Both the position numbers and the translations under genes were made by a program. From positions 62,001 to 126,000 of the forward strand of contig NW_015961989.1 of assembly GCF_000497045.1 (NCBI RefSeq): a DNA stretch of 64,000 nt, given 5' to 3'. This stretch comes from Kalmanozyma brasiliensis GHG001. Its lineage: Eukaryota; Basidiomycota; Ustilaginomycetes; Ustilaginales. Under the pieces are notes generated by a model. It was not told the origin of the DNA. It made no database searches and was given only the letters and a program-made list of their open reading frames with translations. Shown here piece by piece: positions 38,935 to 49,058 of this stretch; the first letter of the stretch is position 1; each line of letters opens with the position of its first letter.

Positions 38935-41178
38935 TTAGATTACGGGTGAAGGCGTGTTGACCTCCACGTCTTCTTCGTCCATGGCTTCGTGGATCGACTG
39001 CATCATGTCAGCTTCGCCGGCGGTAGATGCCTCCGAGAAGCTCCAAGGGAACGGATTGGCTGCCCCGCTGATTTCAGAGTCGTCCGACTTAGGGGCGGCG
39101 TCGCCCTGGAACGCAGCGGATGCCGGCAGTCGTCCCCCAGGCCGCCAAATTCGGACAGTGTGGTCGTCTCCACACGAAGCGACTGTGAGTGCATCCTTCG
39201 GATGCCACGCTACCGCATTGACGGACCCTATTTCGTGACCCGTCAGTGTCTCGATCAGTCGGCCACTTGCGCGATGCCAGATGTAGATCTTGGCATCCTC
39301 GCTGCCAGAGATGACAAAGTTCTCGTCGATGCCTCCGAATCCGCAGCCAATGACGTGCTGGCTGAGCTTGTGTCCGTTGAAGCGTCTGACCAGGCATTGA
39401 CGGCTGATGTCCCACATCTGCAGCTCGTTTGGCCTCACATTGATCAGGGCATACTGCGAGTCCCGGCTCACCGCCAAGCTGACCACCTCTTCTCGCAGAT
39501 AGATCGAACCGAGCTCCTCTCGCGTGCGGAGGTTGAGGAAGTGGATTCGGTACCGCTCGGAGCCCATCGTTCGCGAGCCTCCGGCGAGGTCGACGAGCGA
39601 GTCCAGATCGGCACGATCATGGCCAAAGCTGGTTGAAGTGGTAGAAGGCGACGAGCTGTCGCTGAGATGGTCTGATGCCGTCGAGGTGCTGAGCACGGTG
39701 GACGAGCTTGTGTGACCTCGGGTTGTAGAAGATGAGAGACTAGTCTGCGCGACTTGTCGCGCGCTCAGAGCCACAAGATGCTCGCCATCCGGTGTAGCCG
39801 CAACAGCAAGGACTCGGAAAGGTGATGTGCTCTTCTTGTGTAGCACGTAACCTTCCATGTCCCACCATACGATCTTGCCGTCCATGCCTCCCGTGACGAA
39901 GCCGGAGCCATCCGAGCGCCATGCCGCCGTAGCAACTGTATAGCTGTGCTCGCGAAGCGTCAGCATGCTTCCGTTCTCGAGCTGACAGAGGGTAACGTCA
40001 ACGTCCGAAGTGACCAGGAGCTTCTTGTCATTCGGCGACCAAGATACCGAGGAGATGTTGTCGGACAACGGCACGAACTTTTGCAACAGCTTGTAGTCGT
40101 CTTGTACGCTCCAAATGAGAATGGTCTTGTCGGCACCAGCTGTTGCAAGCTTGGTGCCGTCGTGCGAAAACTCCAAGCACCAAACTTCGTCGTGATGATC
40201 TTCGATGGTGCGTGACACATGCGAAGGGAAGACGGATCGGTCGGATCGATGGTCCGTCAAAAGCGAGAAGTGAGAGCCATGCGGTGAATTAAAGAAGGGG
40301 TCCTGCTGTTTCTGGTAGCTCTGCGCTTGTTCGAGCAGCTGAGGCAAGCGTCGACTGGGAATCATGACGAGTGGGGATACGGCCGACTCGATCTCCATCA
40401 TGAGCAAGCGGCGCGATTCGCCGTCGGCGCCGTCCCAGTTGGCACGGGCGTGCAGCTGTTCTGGTGATGCGGAGATGACGAGACTGGACAGGAGATGCAG
40501 CTGGGATGTGTCGTGGCTCAGAGGAGTGAGCTTCTCACGTAGCACGTTGAGCGCTTTCTTGGTCTGACGAGCCTCGAGCAGTTCGAGATAGCGCTGCTTT
40601 TGCAACATGAAGCGAATGGAACGGAGGCTGACAAGATGAGGCCTGCGAAGGACAGTGTCAATCAAGTCCTGATTCGGTGACTCCTGCGTGCCGGGAAGCG
40701 ACAAGAAGGACGAACCCGCGGATGACGACGGAAGTGCTTCGCTGGACGGACCATCCAAGGCCCCGCTCGAGCTGCGTGAAGCCTGAATGCGCCTGGCAGC
40801 GTAGGTCAGGCCATCGATGAGGAGCCTCTCTGCATTTCGCCAATCCCCGCTGAGCACTGCAGTGCGGAAGGCTGTGATGGAAGGATGTTCGAGGGTGACG
40901 CCTGATTCGTTTTCGAGCGTCTTTGCCGCGGCGTCGTAGCCCATCTCGCGCAAAGATTGCAGAGTGAGCTTGACCAACTCTCTTCGATCGATGGAGCTTC
41001 CTGGAAACAGCGGCGCGAACGCAGAGACGTCTGCATATTCGTCGACCGTAGGAGCGGCCGCCTTGCCGTTGCGATGGCCATTGCTGCTGCCATTGCTCGA
41101 TTCTGACTTCGGATTTTGATCGGTCACCCTGCCGTTGGAGGCGCCGCCGTTCGATTGGACGGCTGTGAATTGCGTCAT
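38935..41178 (-). CDS. GID7: LisH-CTLH-WD40 protein, Gid7/WDR26 type
   Basis: Single exon, 747 aa. After a disordered start, a LisH motif (DRRELVKLTLQSLREMGYDA, about 65-85) and a CTLH segment (HPSITAFRTAVLSGDWRNAE) precede WD40 repeats beginning with HHDEVWCLEFSHDGTKLATA and including ISSVSWSPNDKKLLVTSDVD, ATAAWRSDGSGFVTGGMDGK and VNAVAWHPKDALTVASCGDD. This order is that of Gid7 in yeast and WDR26 in animals, a subunit of the GID/CTLH E3 ubiquitin ligase that in yeast degrades gluconeogenic enzymes. A Ser/Thr-rich loop of about 60 residues interrupts the propeller. Role inferred from family; the substrate in this organism is unknown. Confidence 0.9.
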   Translation of the reverse strand: MTQFTAVQSNGGASNGRVTDQNPKSESSNGSSNGHRNGKAAAPTVDEYADVSAFAPLFPGSSIDRRELVKLTLQSLREMGYDAAAKTLENESGVTLEHPSITAFRTAVLSGDWRNAERLLIDGLTYAARRIQASRSSSGALDGPSSEALPSSSAGSSFLSLPGTQESPNQDLIDTVLRRPHLVSLRSIRFMLQKQRYLELLEARQTKKALNVLREKLTPLSHDTSQLHLLSSLVISASPEQLHARANWDGADGESRRLLMMEIESAVSPLVMIPSRRLPQLLEQAQSYQKQQDPFFNSPHGSHFSLLTDHRSDRSVFPSHVSRTIEDHHDEVWCLEFSHDGTKLATAGADKTILIWSVQDDYKLLQKFVPLSDNISSVSWSPNDKKLLVTSDVDVTLCQLENGSMLTLREHSYTVATAAWRSDGSGFVTGGMDGKIVWWDMEGYVLHKKSTSPFRVLAVAATPDGEHLVALSARQVAQTSLSSSTTRGHTSSSTVLSTSTASDHLSDSSSPSTTSTSFGHDRADLDSLVDLAGGSRTMGSERYRIHFLNLRTREELGSIYLREEVVSLAVSRDSQYALINVRPNELQMWDISRQCLVRRFNGHKLSQHVIGCGFGGIDENFVISGSEDAKIYIWHRASGRLIETLTGHEIGSVNAVAWHPKDALTVASCGDDHTVRIWRPGGRLPASAAFQGDAAPKSDDSEISGAANPFPWSFSEASTAGEADMMQSIHEAMDEEDVEVNTPSPVI

Positions 41179-42417
41179 TGTGTTAAGACCAGCAGTGAGT
41201 GCGTCTGAATGTGTGAGATCGGAGGAGGTGGGAAGGGTAGAGGTGGACGGCCCTGACTCGGGAGGACGGAAGGAGCTGGGCGAAAGGGATTCGAGCCTGG
41301 CTCGCTTGCGAGCTGGGGCCTCCGAGGGACCAAAAGGACGAGGAGGTCGGCGCGGCGTTCTGTCGAGCGCCCTGGCTTTGCCCGCCGAGAGGATGAGGGC
41401 GAGTGGTGCTTGACAATATGAGCGCGGGTATGCGTGCTGGCTGAGATGCTGGGCTGGTGGATGCGATCGTGTTGGCTGTCGAGGTGTTGGTGAGCTGCTT
41501 AAGCTGTCGCTGGCACCGGCTCGAGATCGTTCTGAGCTGAAAGTACGTCAGAGACCCTCAACTGATCCCCAGCTGCGATCTACCCGTCCGCTGCGTACCA
41601 ATGTGGTCGAGATGGGGGGGCAACGAGGAGGTGATTGTCACAGGCGGCATTCACCAGCCGTATTGGCTGAATTGGGGCTCTGCCGTCGTCGAAGCGATCA
41701 AAGGTGGACCTCGTTGCCTAGCGAGAGTCGAAAAGGAGAGCCTATCTGAATGCTGTGATGGAAGGAGAGACGAGGGCGAGGAAGCAGGCGAAGTCGTGAT
41801 CGCAAGAGCCACTCGAGCCAAAGTCTCGCTCGTTTGATAAGACCTCGAGGCCAGGACCCTGAATGTCAGCCCCAGCCGACTGCGGAGAACACACTCTGTG
41901 ACTGGCTGGCTAGCTGGCTGGCTGTGCGCTGCTGCTGCTGTTCCACTTTTGGCTGGATCGTGCGTTGCTGCAGCTCTGTCTCGCTCCCACTCTCCCGCGC
42001 TTAGCCATTCAAAGCCAGCTCAGCCCCACGTCCTGACTGTGACTGCAGGCCGAAGGCGGATTTTTGAATTTCACAAGGCTGAGTTGCGTGAAATTGCACC
42101 TCCTCATCGTCAAGAGTGGAGGTTAGCCAGCCTGAGTTCACCATCCGGCCGGCATGTCTTCAGTGCATGAACGGCCTTTGGTCCCTCATTGATATCAAGC
42201 ATAAGCTCATCTTCACCCAAAAGGCACGAGCACGCAGCACAGACCGACGAACGCCAAGTGAAAAAGGGATCCAATTACAAAGCGAACAAAGGTCGCTTGG
42301 GGGAGGGGGAGTTTGCGTGGTGTGAGGTCGACTGGACGGCAAGCCCGAAGGTGTGCAGGCACTTCAGGGCGACGCTTGTCCCATACTGAGGACGTTGACT
42401 TGAGCTGATATCGCCCA
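41179..42417. other. Intergenic region GID7-like promoter / transcription factor 3' end
   Basis: 1.24 kb with no supported gene. A low-complexity stretch of CTGGCTGG-type units followed by CTG triplets lies at about 41897-41940. Confidence 0.5.
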
Positions 42418-45400
42418 TCACTTCTCGCCGCGAGTGACGAAGTTCTTGGCGAAGCGCAACATGGCTCGGAAGTCTGGCATGTCGGGCCCACCGCTGACCA
42501 CGGTGTACCCACCGTTCCTGCCTGGTGCCCCCATCCTCCCCTCGACGCTGCGCAGAGGCAGACGATGGTTCGAAGCAGCGTGCGTCACCAGCACATGAGC
42601 CAGCCAATACAACGGCAGAGCGTCGTTGGCCAACGGCGTCGCTCCTGAAGCAGTCAGAGGTGTGAACAAGGTCTGCTGCAGCTCCTCAGGCCAGTCGTAC
42701 TTGCCTGCACCGACTGGGAGGTCGTCCGAAGTGTCCATGTCGGCGTCGCCTTTGGACTTCTTGACTGACGCAAAGCGGCATGTCGGATCTTGATCCCATG
42801 CCTTGCGCCAGCGTGCCAGCGCCTTCTTGTACAGCAGGACCGCGGCATCACCGTTCGGCGCCGTGCCGTTGCTCTGGATCCCGGCCAACTTCATCCACCT
42901 GCTCAGCGACGATGGCCTGGCGACGCGCGTGGCTCGACCCTCGAGCATCTCGATGATGCCACGCAGCAGTGCCAACACCATCACCAAACGAGCGAAAGGC
43001 CCCAGCGAGCCATGCAGCGAAGGCAAGCCCGTCGCCCCGAAGGTCGCAGGCGATCCTGCGTCAGGAGAGAGCAGCTGCTGCAGAGCTTCGTCGAGCGTGA
43101 TGCCCTTTTTGTGTTTTGCTAGCGCCTTGTTCCAGCTCGCTGCGGTGGGTGCACGCCAGACATAGTCTGGCGTTGGCAGCGGCAGATGCGAGACCTCCTT
43201 GGTGGCCAGCAGCGTCGGCACGGCCGCATCGAGGTTAGCCACGGTGTCCATCGTATAGATGATGAAGGCGCTCCTCCGGCGACCTTCGAGCTCAGCCCAT
43301 CGCCGCCACACCTTGTCCTCGTCCGCATTGTCGTCATCGAAACAGGGCAGGAAGGAGTACGAAAAGCAGGTGTCGACCGATTCGAACAGCACTTGCTGAG
43401 TCACATCTTCGGCTGTGTAGGAGACTTCGCGCTGAGCGTGTTCAGCGTCAGGATCAAAGAAGCCCGCCTGCCGAGCCAGCGTCACCACGGTGCCGTGCGA
43501 CACACCAGCCACCATTCGTGTGGTGGCATCGCTGCTGAGGAAGTTGTTGCTCTGGAAGAGCATCAGCGCCTGCACCACCGAGCACTTGTCCTTGACGCTC
43601 TTGCATCGGCTCGCAAACGCCCGCATCAGCATCTCGGTCTTTTCGCTCATCACGATGGGCTTGACCAGCTCCTGTCCATCTTCTTCGTCGATGTAGCGAC
43701 TTGTTCCCTTGTCCATCAGACGGGTGAGATCGTTGACGGGCTCGGGAGCGCTGTGACTGTTGATGATGTGGATGGCCGACTTGGGAATGACCTCTTCGCC
43801 CGCCCACCATTTGCGGCCTGCCTCGTGTCCGCCGAGCATACACATGGCAAATGCAACGCATCCCGGCGTCGTGTCGATGCGGAATGTTGGCTCGTGGATG
43901 ACGGGAAAGTGCTTGAGCAGGTTCTGCTGAGCATGCAGCGCCAGCATGCTCAAACGTGTGATCGGCGGCAGACTCCAGTGCAAGATCGAGTAGCATGGTC
44001 GGAACATATCCGGTGGAATGAAAAATGGGTTCTTGGCGTCCGTCAGCGCCTTTTCCAAGGGACTGGGCAGCATATCAAGACTTATCGAGTCAAGGACCGC
44101 CGCGTCTGGTGCGGTGACCATCTTCGAATTGAAATAGTCGGATTTGTCGGTGGTGTCGACAGTGCCCGATCCTGCCGTTGTGGTGAAGGCATTCAGCAGA
44201 TGCTGGATGCTGGGGCTCATGAGCCAACCCAACGCGCTCAATTGCGAGCCAGGTGTGCCGCTGTTGGCTGCCGCGACAGCGATGCCGCCGGCACTTGGGT
44301 TGGAAAACATCGAGTGATCCCAGTTTGGGGTGGAGAACTGGGATGCACCGAGCGGTGCTGAACTGAGCGCCATGGCTGTGCCGTTCAGAAAGGAGATTTC
44401 GCTTCCATGGATTCCGGCTCTCAACTCCTGTACGCCACCCTGAAGCCTCAAAAGGAAGGCTTCGGGTCCTGGCGTGAGAGCCCCTCCATCAAAATACTGC
44501 TGCGACTCGTTCTTGACAAACCGGCTCGGCGTATCGAGACCGTCGGTGCTGATCGGCACGGGGGCAGAGGTCGTGATCGTGCCCGCGCTTCGCGTCGTGG
44601 CAGCCTCCGTCGACGGTATGGACGCCGCCGCCGACGTCGCCGATGTGGTGGACGCGGTCGCTGCTGAGGTCGCGACTGCCGCTGATGTGGCAGCAGCGGA
44701 GGCAGCTGCGGACTTGCTGTCATTGTCGTCCGCTGTGTCAGCCTTGTACGAGAGGCTCAGCTTGTCGCTCGAAGCGCTCTTGCTAAGCTTGCCTGCGGCT
44801 GTGATTCCCTCTGACTGTGGCGATGTGCTCTGGAAGGGAAGTTGAATTCCCTGCAAGCTGTTGTGCCGACTGACGCTGCGCGAGGCCGGTCGCATGCCCG
44901 TCCACTGACCACCCAAGTCCAGCGAAGAGAGTCCGCCTCCTGGCGTGGTCGGTATTTGCGACCGAGGACTCGAGACGAGCGGTGTGTCGCGGGCGTTGGA
45001 GAAAGCCGACAGGTACGGCGACATGGACGAGTTGAGCGCAGTATTGGAGAACGGCGAGAGTGGCCCAAGCGTGGACACCGAGAAGCGCATAGGCTCCTTT
45101 GGTGTTGTCGCTCCCGACGCCTCTTGACCTTGCGATGTGCTGGTCGCAGCCGTCGCATTCGAAGCCGATTGATTCGACGACGTGGCGCCTGTATCGGCAG
45201 ACGATGCGGATGTGCCGAAGGAGAAGGCTGGACTGTTGCCGCTGTTGGAGCCGTATCCAGCCAGACTGGAAGAAGAACCAGTGCCGACACCGCCAGAGAG
45301 ACCAGGAGCCGTGGAGCGGAAATAGCTGGCATCGGATCCCATGAGAGATCCTGTGCGCGAGCGGTCGGCGAGATGGCTCAAGGGCGAGGTGACGGGGAAA

Positions 45401-46665
45401 CCAAGCGAAGCGAGCATGCTGGCGGTGGCACGTGCAGCGGAGCCTGGCGTGGTGGCAGCAGCGTGGCCAGGAGATGGCAATTTCGCTGTGTCAAGTCCCT
45501 CCCATATCGCAGCATCGGCAGGGTTGGCAAAGGTTGGGGCCTGTCTGGCTCCGTACTGATCGTAGGCACCCGCCTGCTGCCTCATGGCAGTGTAGCGGGC
45601 GGCGCCAGAGTTGCTTCCATGGCGGGCAAGAGATTGACTGGCGTAGCGTGGGCTGCCGTGCTCGCTTCTCGGCTGGTTCGACTCGGGACTGGAGGGTGGG
45701 TAGAGCTGATGAGAGTGGAGAGCTGCTGCTACCGCCGAGTGAACCGGAAGCGGGAAGGGAGTCGAAGCGTACGGGTTAAGTGCTCCCCTCCCCATTTGAA
45801 AATCCGGAGGGTCCATGGAGTTTGCGTAATGGTAAGCGGCTACGGAGCTCATCGCGGCCACGGTGGTGGCGGCCTGGGCCTGAGAGTCGGCGGCGATCGC
45901 AGGGTCGATCATGGCGGAAGCGTCTTGCTCCTGGGCTGACGAACCGACAGGATGGTGACCCGCTGCAGCCGCAGCGGCAGCAGCGGCGGCGGCGACTGCG
46001 ATGGCATCGTGCGTGAGCTGGTCGGAGTGAGGAGCAGGAGGAGGCGGTGCTTGTCCGTCTGCGCCCGAGGCTGTACCGTTTGCACCAGCGAAGGAGGAGC
46101 CCTCTGCAGTGGCCATCGAGTCGCCGTTGCCGTTGGCGGCAGCAGCGGCCGCCTTGGCCGCTTTTGTGGAGCCCTTGGGCCTGCCTGGCTTGGCAGTGGT
46201 GGAGGATCGACGGGGTTTGGTGGCTTTGGGCTGCGCTTCGCCTTCGGCGGGCTTTTCGCCATCGGCTGTGCCATCTTGCTGCAGAACGACTCGGCATTGT
46301 CGCCTGTGACGAGACAACACATCACTTCGCGAGAAGCCCTTGCCGCAGTCGCAAACGAAAGGACGAATGTCGGCGTGTCTCCTTTCGTGGCGCCTGAGGT
46401 ATTCGAGTCTGGAATAGCTGGTGGAGCAAGTGGGACAAATGAAAGGGGGCCCATTTGGCATGGAACCACCAGCGCCGTCGATGGAAGCATCAGCTACAGC
46501 GCCATCATCGTCGTCCTTGCTGTCCTCGTTGGATGCGTTCGAGGCCGTCGAGTTGCGCTTTTGCACCTTGCGTGCGGGACCGGATGGCGTGGGTGAATCT
46601 GGCCTTGAGCGGATGCGACCATTCTCTGGCTCGGCCGTAGCCGCGCCAAAGTAGTCGCTCTGCAT
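42418..46665 (-). CDS. C2H2 zinc-finger transcription factor with fungal_trans domain
   Basis: Single exon, 1415 aa. Two adjacent fingers lie near the N-terminus: the first C77-x2-C80...H93-x3-H97, the second C105-x1-C107...H120-x3-C124. The second is atypical: one residue between its cysteines and Cys as last ligand. Basic clusters (RKVQKR, 32-37, and GRPKGSTKAAK, an AT-hook-like stretch) may aid nuclear import or DNA binding. Long Ala/Ser/Thr/Gln-rich regions, including a poly-Ala run near residue 230, fill about 150-870. From about 875 the text PCYSILHWSLPPITRLSMLA, FPVIHEPTFRIDTTPGCVAF and CMLGGHEAGRKW marks the fungal-specific transcription factor domain. Targets are unknown. The combination of C2H2 fingers and fungal_trans is known in fungi, e.g. 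in Klf1-like proteins. Confidence 0.88.
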   Translation of the reverse strand: MQSDYFGAATAEPENGRIRSRPDSPTPSGPARKVQKRNSTASNASNEDSKDDDDGAVADASIDGAGGSMPNGPPFICPTCSTSYSRLEYLRRHERRHADIRPFVCDCGKGFSRSDVLSRHRRQCRVVLQQDGTADGEKPAEGEAQPKATKPRRSSTTAKPGRPKGSTKAAKAAAAAANGNGDSMATAEGSSFAGANGTASGADGQAPPPPAPHSDQLTHDAIAVAAAAAAAAAAAGHHPVGSSAQEQDASAMIDPAIAADSQAQAATTVAAMSSVAAYHYANSMDPPDFQMGRGALNPYASTPFPLPVHSAVAAALHSHQLYPPSSPESNQPRSEHGSPRYASQSLARHGSNSGAARYTAMRQQAGAYDQYGARQAPTFANPADAAIWEGLDTAKLPSPGHAAATTPGSAARATASMLASLGFPVTSPLSHLADRSRTGSLMGSDASYFRSTAPGLSGGVGTGSSSSLAGYGSNSGNSPAFSFGTSASSADTGATSSNQSASNATAATSTSQGQEASGATTPKEPMRFSVSTLGPLSPFSNTALNSSMSPYLSAFSNARDTPLVSSPRSQIPTTPGGGLSSLDLGGQWTGMRPASRSVSRHNSLQGIQLPFQSTSPQSEGITAAGKLSKSASSDKLSLSYKADTADDNDSKSAAASAAATSAAVATSAATASTTSATSAAASIPSTEAATTRSAGTITTSAPVPISTDGLDTPSRFVKNESQQYFDGGALTPGPEAFLLRLQGGVQELRAGIHGSEISFLNGTAMALSSAPLGASQFSTPNWDHSMFSNPSAGGIAVAAANSGTPGSQLSALGWLMSPSIQHLLNAFTTTAGSGTVDTTDKSDYFNSKMVTAPDAAVLDSISLDMLPSPLEKALTDAKNPFFIPPDMFRPCYSILHWSLPPITRLSMLALHAQQNLLKHFPVIHEPTFRIDTTPGCVAFAMCMLGGHEAGRKWWAGEEVIPKSAIHIINSHSAPEPVNDLTRLMDKGTSRYIDEEDGQELVKPIVMSEKTEMLMRAFASRCKSVKDKCSVVQALMLFQSNNFLSSDATTRMVAGVSHGTVVTLARQAGFFDPDAEHAQREVSYTAEDVTQQVLFESVDTCFSYSFLPCFDDDNADEDKVWRRWAELEGRRRSAFIIYTMDTVANLDAAVPTLLATKEVSHLPLPTPDYVWRAPTAASWNKALAKHKKGITLDEALQQLLSPDAGSPATFGATGLPSLHGSLGPFARLVMVLALLRGIIEMLEGRATRVARPSSLSRWMKLAGIQSNGTAPNGDAAVLLYKKALARWRKAWDQDPTCRFASVKKSKGDADMDTSDDLPVGAGKYDWPEELQQTLFTPLTASGATPLANDALPLYWLAHVLVTHAASNHRLPLRSVEGRMGAPGRNGGYTVVSGGPDMPDFRAMLRFAKNFVTRGEK

Positions 46666-47902
46666 GTTTGTTGTGGGTTGTGCTCCCCGCTGGTGTCAGA
46701 GACAGCCCGAACACGAGTTGGAAGGGTAGGAGAAGAAGGAGAGGCGTGTCTCCTTTTGGCCTCCACGTTGGATGGAGAAGAGGCACCAGATGCAGGCCCG
46801 CTGTTCCGGAGCGAGATGAGCAGACGACCAAGCCCGGCCAGAAGCTCCCTATGCGACGAGGAGGAAAGAGAAAGTAGTCCAAGCCAGGGAAGCAGTGCGG
46901 CCACGACCGTGTGAAGTGAAATGTCAAGCTGCGACGTCACGCCAAGAAGCGAGAACCAAAAGAGCGGCACTGCGAGGGCGAGAGTGCGGGCGACGGTGTG
47001 AATGAAAGTGACGACGCTGATGAAAGGATCTGTCGTCGAAGGTGAAAGAGGGGGGAGGTGTCGAGAGGATGTGGTGAGAAGGAATGTCAAAAGGGTCAGG
47101 GTGGTAGACGGTAAATGTGTGGAGGTGAAACGGGCGCGAAAGGGAGAGGACACAGCGGCTGAAGCTCGAGAGGTGAGGTTGAGGCTGTTGCGAGCCTTTT
47201 GCTTTTGGTGGAGGCATCAGGCCGCAGGAAAAATGGGCACGAGCAATTGCGGCTCTCTCTCTCTTTGGCACACAGCAGCAGCAGACTCTGGCGTGACTGT
47301 GAGGAAGGAGCGTCTGCTGAGCAAGCCCAGCCGGAATTTCAGATTTTTCATTCGTCCATTTTGGCCTGTCTCCAGCTCTGTGCGCAGACGCACGGACAGA
47401 AGTACCTTCAGAGCCCGCAATGGTCCGCAGCGACTCGATTCATGATGCCTTTGCTGTCGAGCGTATCCTCTGTTGCTCTCGCCATCCAAGATCGAGCAGG
47501 AGCGTTCACATGCGTGTAAAATGAAGTGCAAGTCAGAGTCAAGGAAGCGTGCTGCTGTTGCTGCGAGTCAGTTTGACAGGTGAACAATGGCCTCGAAAGG
47601 GAGCAGCAAGAGTTGGTCAGCACCCAGAGCGAGCTGACTGCCATTTTGAACCGCCTGTGAGCGCCGATCGTGGGTCTCAATTTGTTTTTAGAAAGAGAAT
47701 CCTGGCTGCCGAGAGAGAGACCCTTTCAGACCCTTGGATGGCAGGCTGCGTGTCTCGCACGGATCAAGACGTGAATTAACAGACCGACTTCCGAACTTGA
47801 CCTCGTGGAACATGCGGGGTCCAGCTCAGGAACAACACTTTGCTCTCTCACTCTTTTACCAGCGATATCATCTCGGGCATATCTCTCAAGAGCATCCGCA
47901 TC
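46666..47902. other. Divergent promoter transcription factor (-) / GOS1 (+)
   Basis: 1.24 kb. A minus-strand frame overlaps the transcription factor 5' end but has no ATG. A long leader for the transcription factor gene is plausible. No gene supported. Confidence 0.5.
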
Positions 47903-48893
47903 ATGGCCGAAGCATCATCCTCGTCGTCGGCGTCATGGGACGTCTTGCGGCGCAAAACACGCAATCTCGAATCTACCATCGATGCGCGCATCACCACCTA
48001 CTCCCGCCTGGCTTCCAAGATCGCCCGCTCCGCTGATACAGCCGGATCCTCGTCCAACGCCGGCGGAGGCATTTACGCGGACCACACCACTCTCGACATG
48101 GATGGGAGCGGTAGTGGTTCGAACGGAGCCAAGGAAGATGCGAACGAGCACGTCGAGTTGGAGACAGAGCTGGATTCGTTGATCAACCAACTCTCTGATG
48201 CTGTGGATGCGTTGACAGCCAAGCTGGACGATCCTGCTGTTCCACCAACGAGCGCTCAGCTGCATGCCGTACAGAGACATAGAGAGGTACTGTTGGACTT
48301 TACGAGAGACTTCAGGCGGTCAAAGACCAATGTGAGGCATGCGATCGACAGGAGGGATCTGCTGGGCAATGTTCAGGGCGATATCAAGTGAGTCTGGCAC
48401 CACGCGAGTTTTTAGCCTTTCGACTCGTAGACAGAATACTAACAGCAGCGCCGACACTTTCTCTCGTGCTACAGCGCTTACAAAGCGGCACAATCGACCG
48501 ACGCAGATGCTCTCCTGGCAGAACGAGGACGCATCGACAACTCGCATTCCATGATCGACCGCACGCTAGAGTAGGTTTCGGTCCGCATCTTCCTTATGCC
48601 TTGCACCGCAACTGACAGTGTTTTGCTCTCCTGAACATCTTTGAATCCTATTGCCGTCCTTTGCGTCCTCCACTTGTACACACAGACAAGCATACGCCAC
48701 AAGAGCCGACTTTGCAGACCAACGCTCCACCCTCGAAGGCATTTCAGGGAGAATGTCCAGCACTGCCGCCCAAGTTCCCGGTCTCAACAGCGTTATCACC
48801 CTCATCGGCAGGAGACGGCGCCGCGATTCAATTATTATGGGTTGCCTAATCGGCTTCTGTCTCGTTACGTTGCTGATGTTCACGTTTCGCTGA
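47903..48893 (+). CDS. GOS1: Golgi Qb-SNARE Gos1 (GS28), three exons
   Basis: Proposed CDS is join(47903..48387, 48475..48570, 48686..48893), 789 nt, 262 aa. Donors are GTGAGT and GTAGGT; acceptors are CTACAG and CACACAG; phases close. It is a SNARE for intra-Golgi and ER-Golgi vesicle fusion. The N-terminal part (SWDVLRRKTRNLESTIDARI) matches the GS28 N-terminus. A middle region has HREVLLDFTRDFRRSKTNVR. The SNARE motif and juxtamembrane end read AAQVPGLNSVITLIGRRRRR, followed by the tail anchor DSIIMGCLIGFCLVTLLMF. An internal Gly/Ser/Asp-rich insertion (about 45-75) is longer than in yeast Gos1 (223 aa). It is convergent with CRM1, about 165 bp away. Confidence 0.92.
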
Positions 48894-49058
48894 ACCACAT
48901 GCAATGGAAGACAGAAGGAAGACAGAAGACGATGTGTGAAGAGGCTGGCTGGTATGAGCGAAAGTACATTTTGGGGGTGTGGAGAGGAAGGTGTTACGGA
49001 AGTGTCGAGGAGAGTGACCATCTTTGCTAGCCTGTCAATAGAGCAAGTCGCGTATGAG

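Noticed and set aside
46494..47153. 219-codon minus-strand frame with membrane-like segments upstream of the transcription factor
   Set aside because: It has no ATG before it overlaps the transcription factor CDS in another frame; probably part of the leader.
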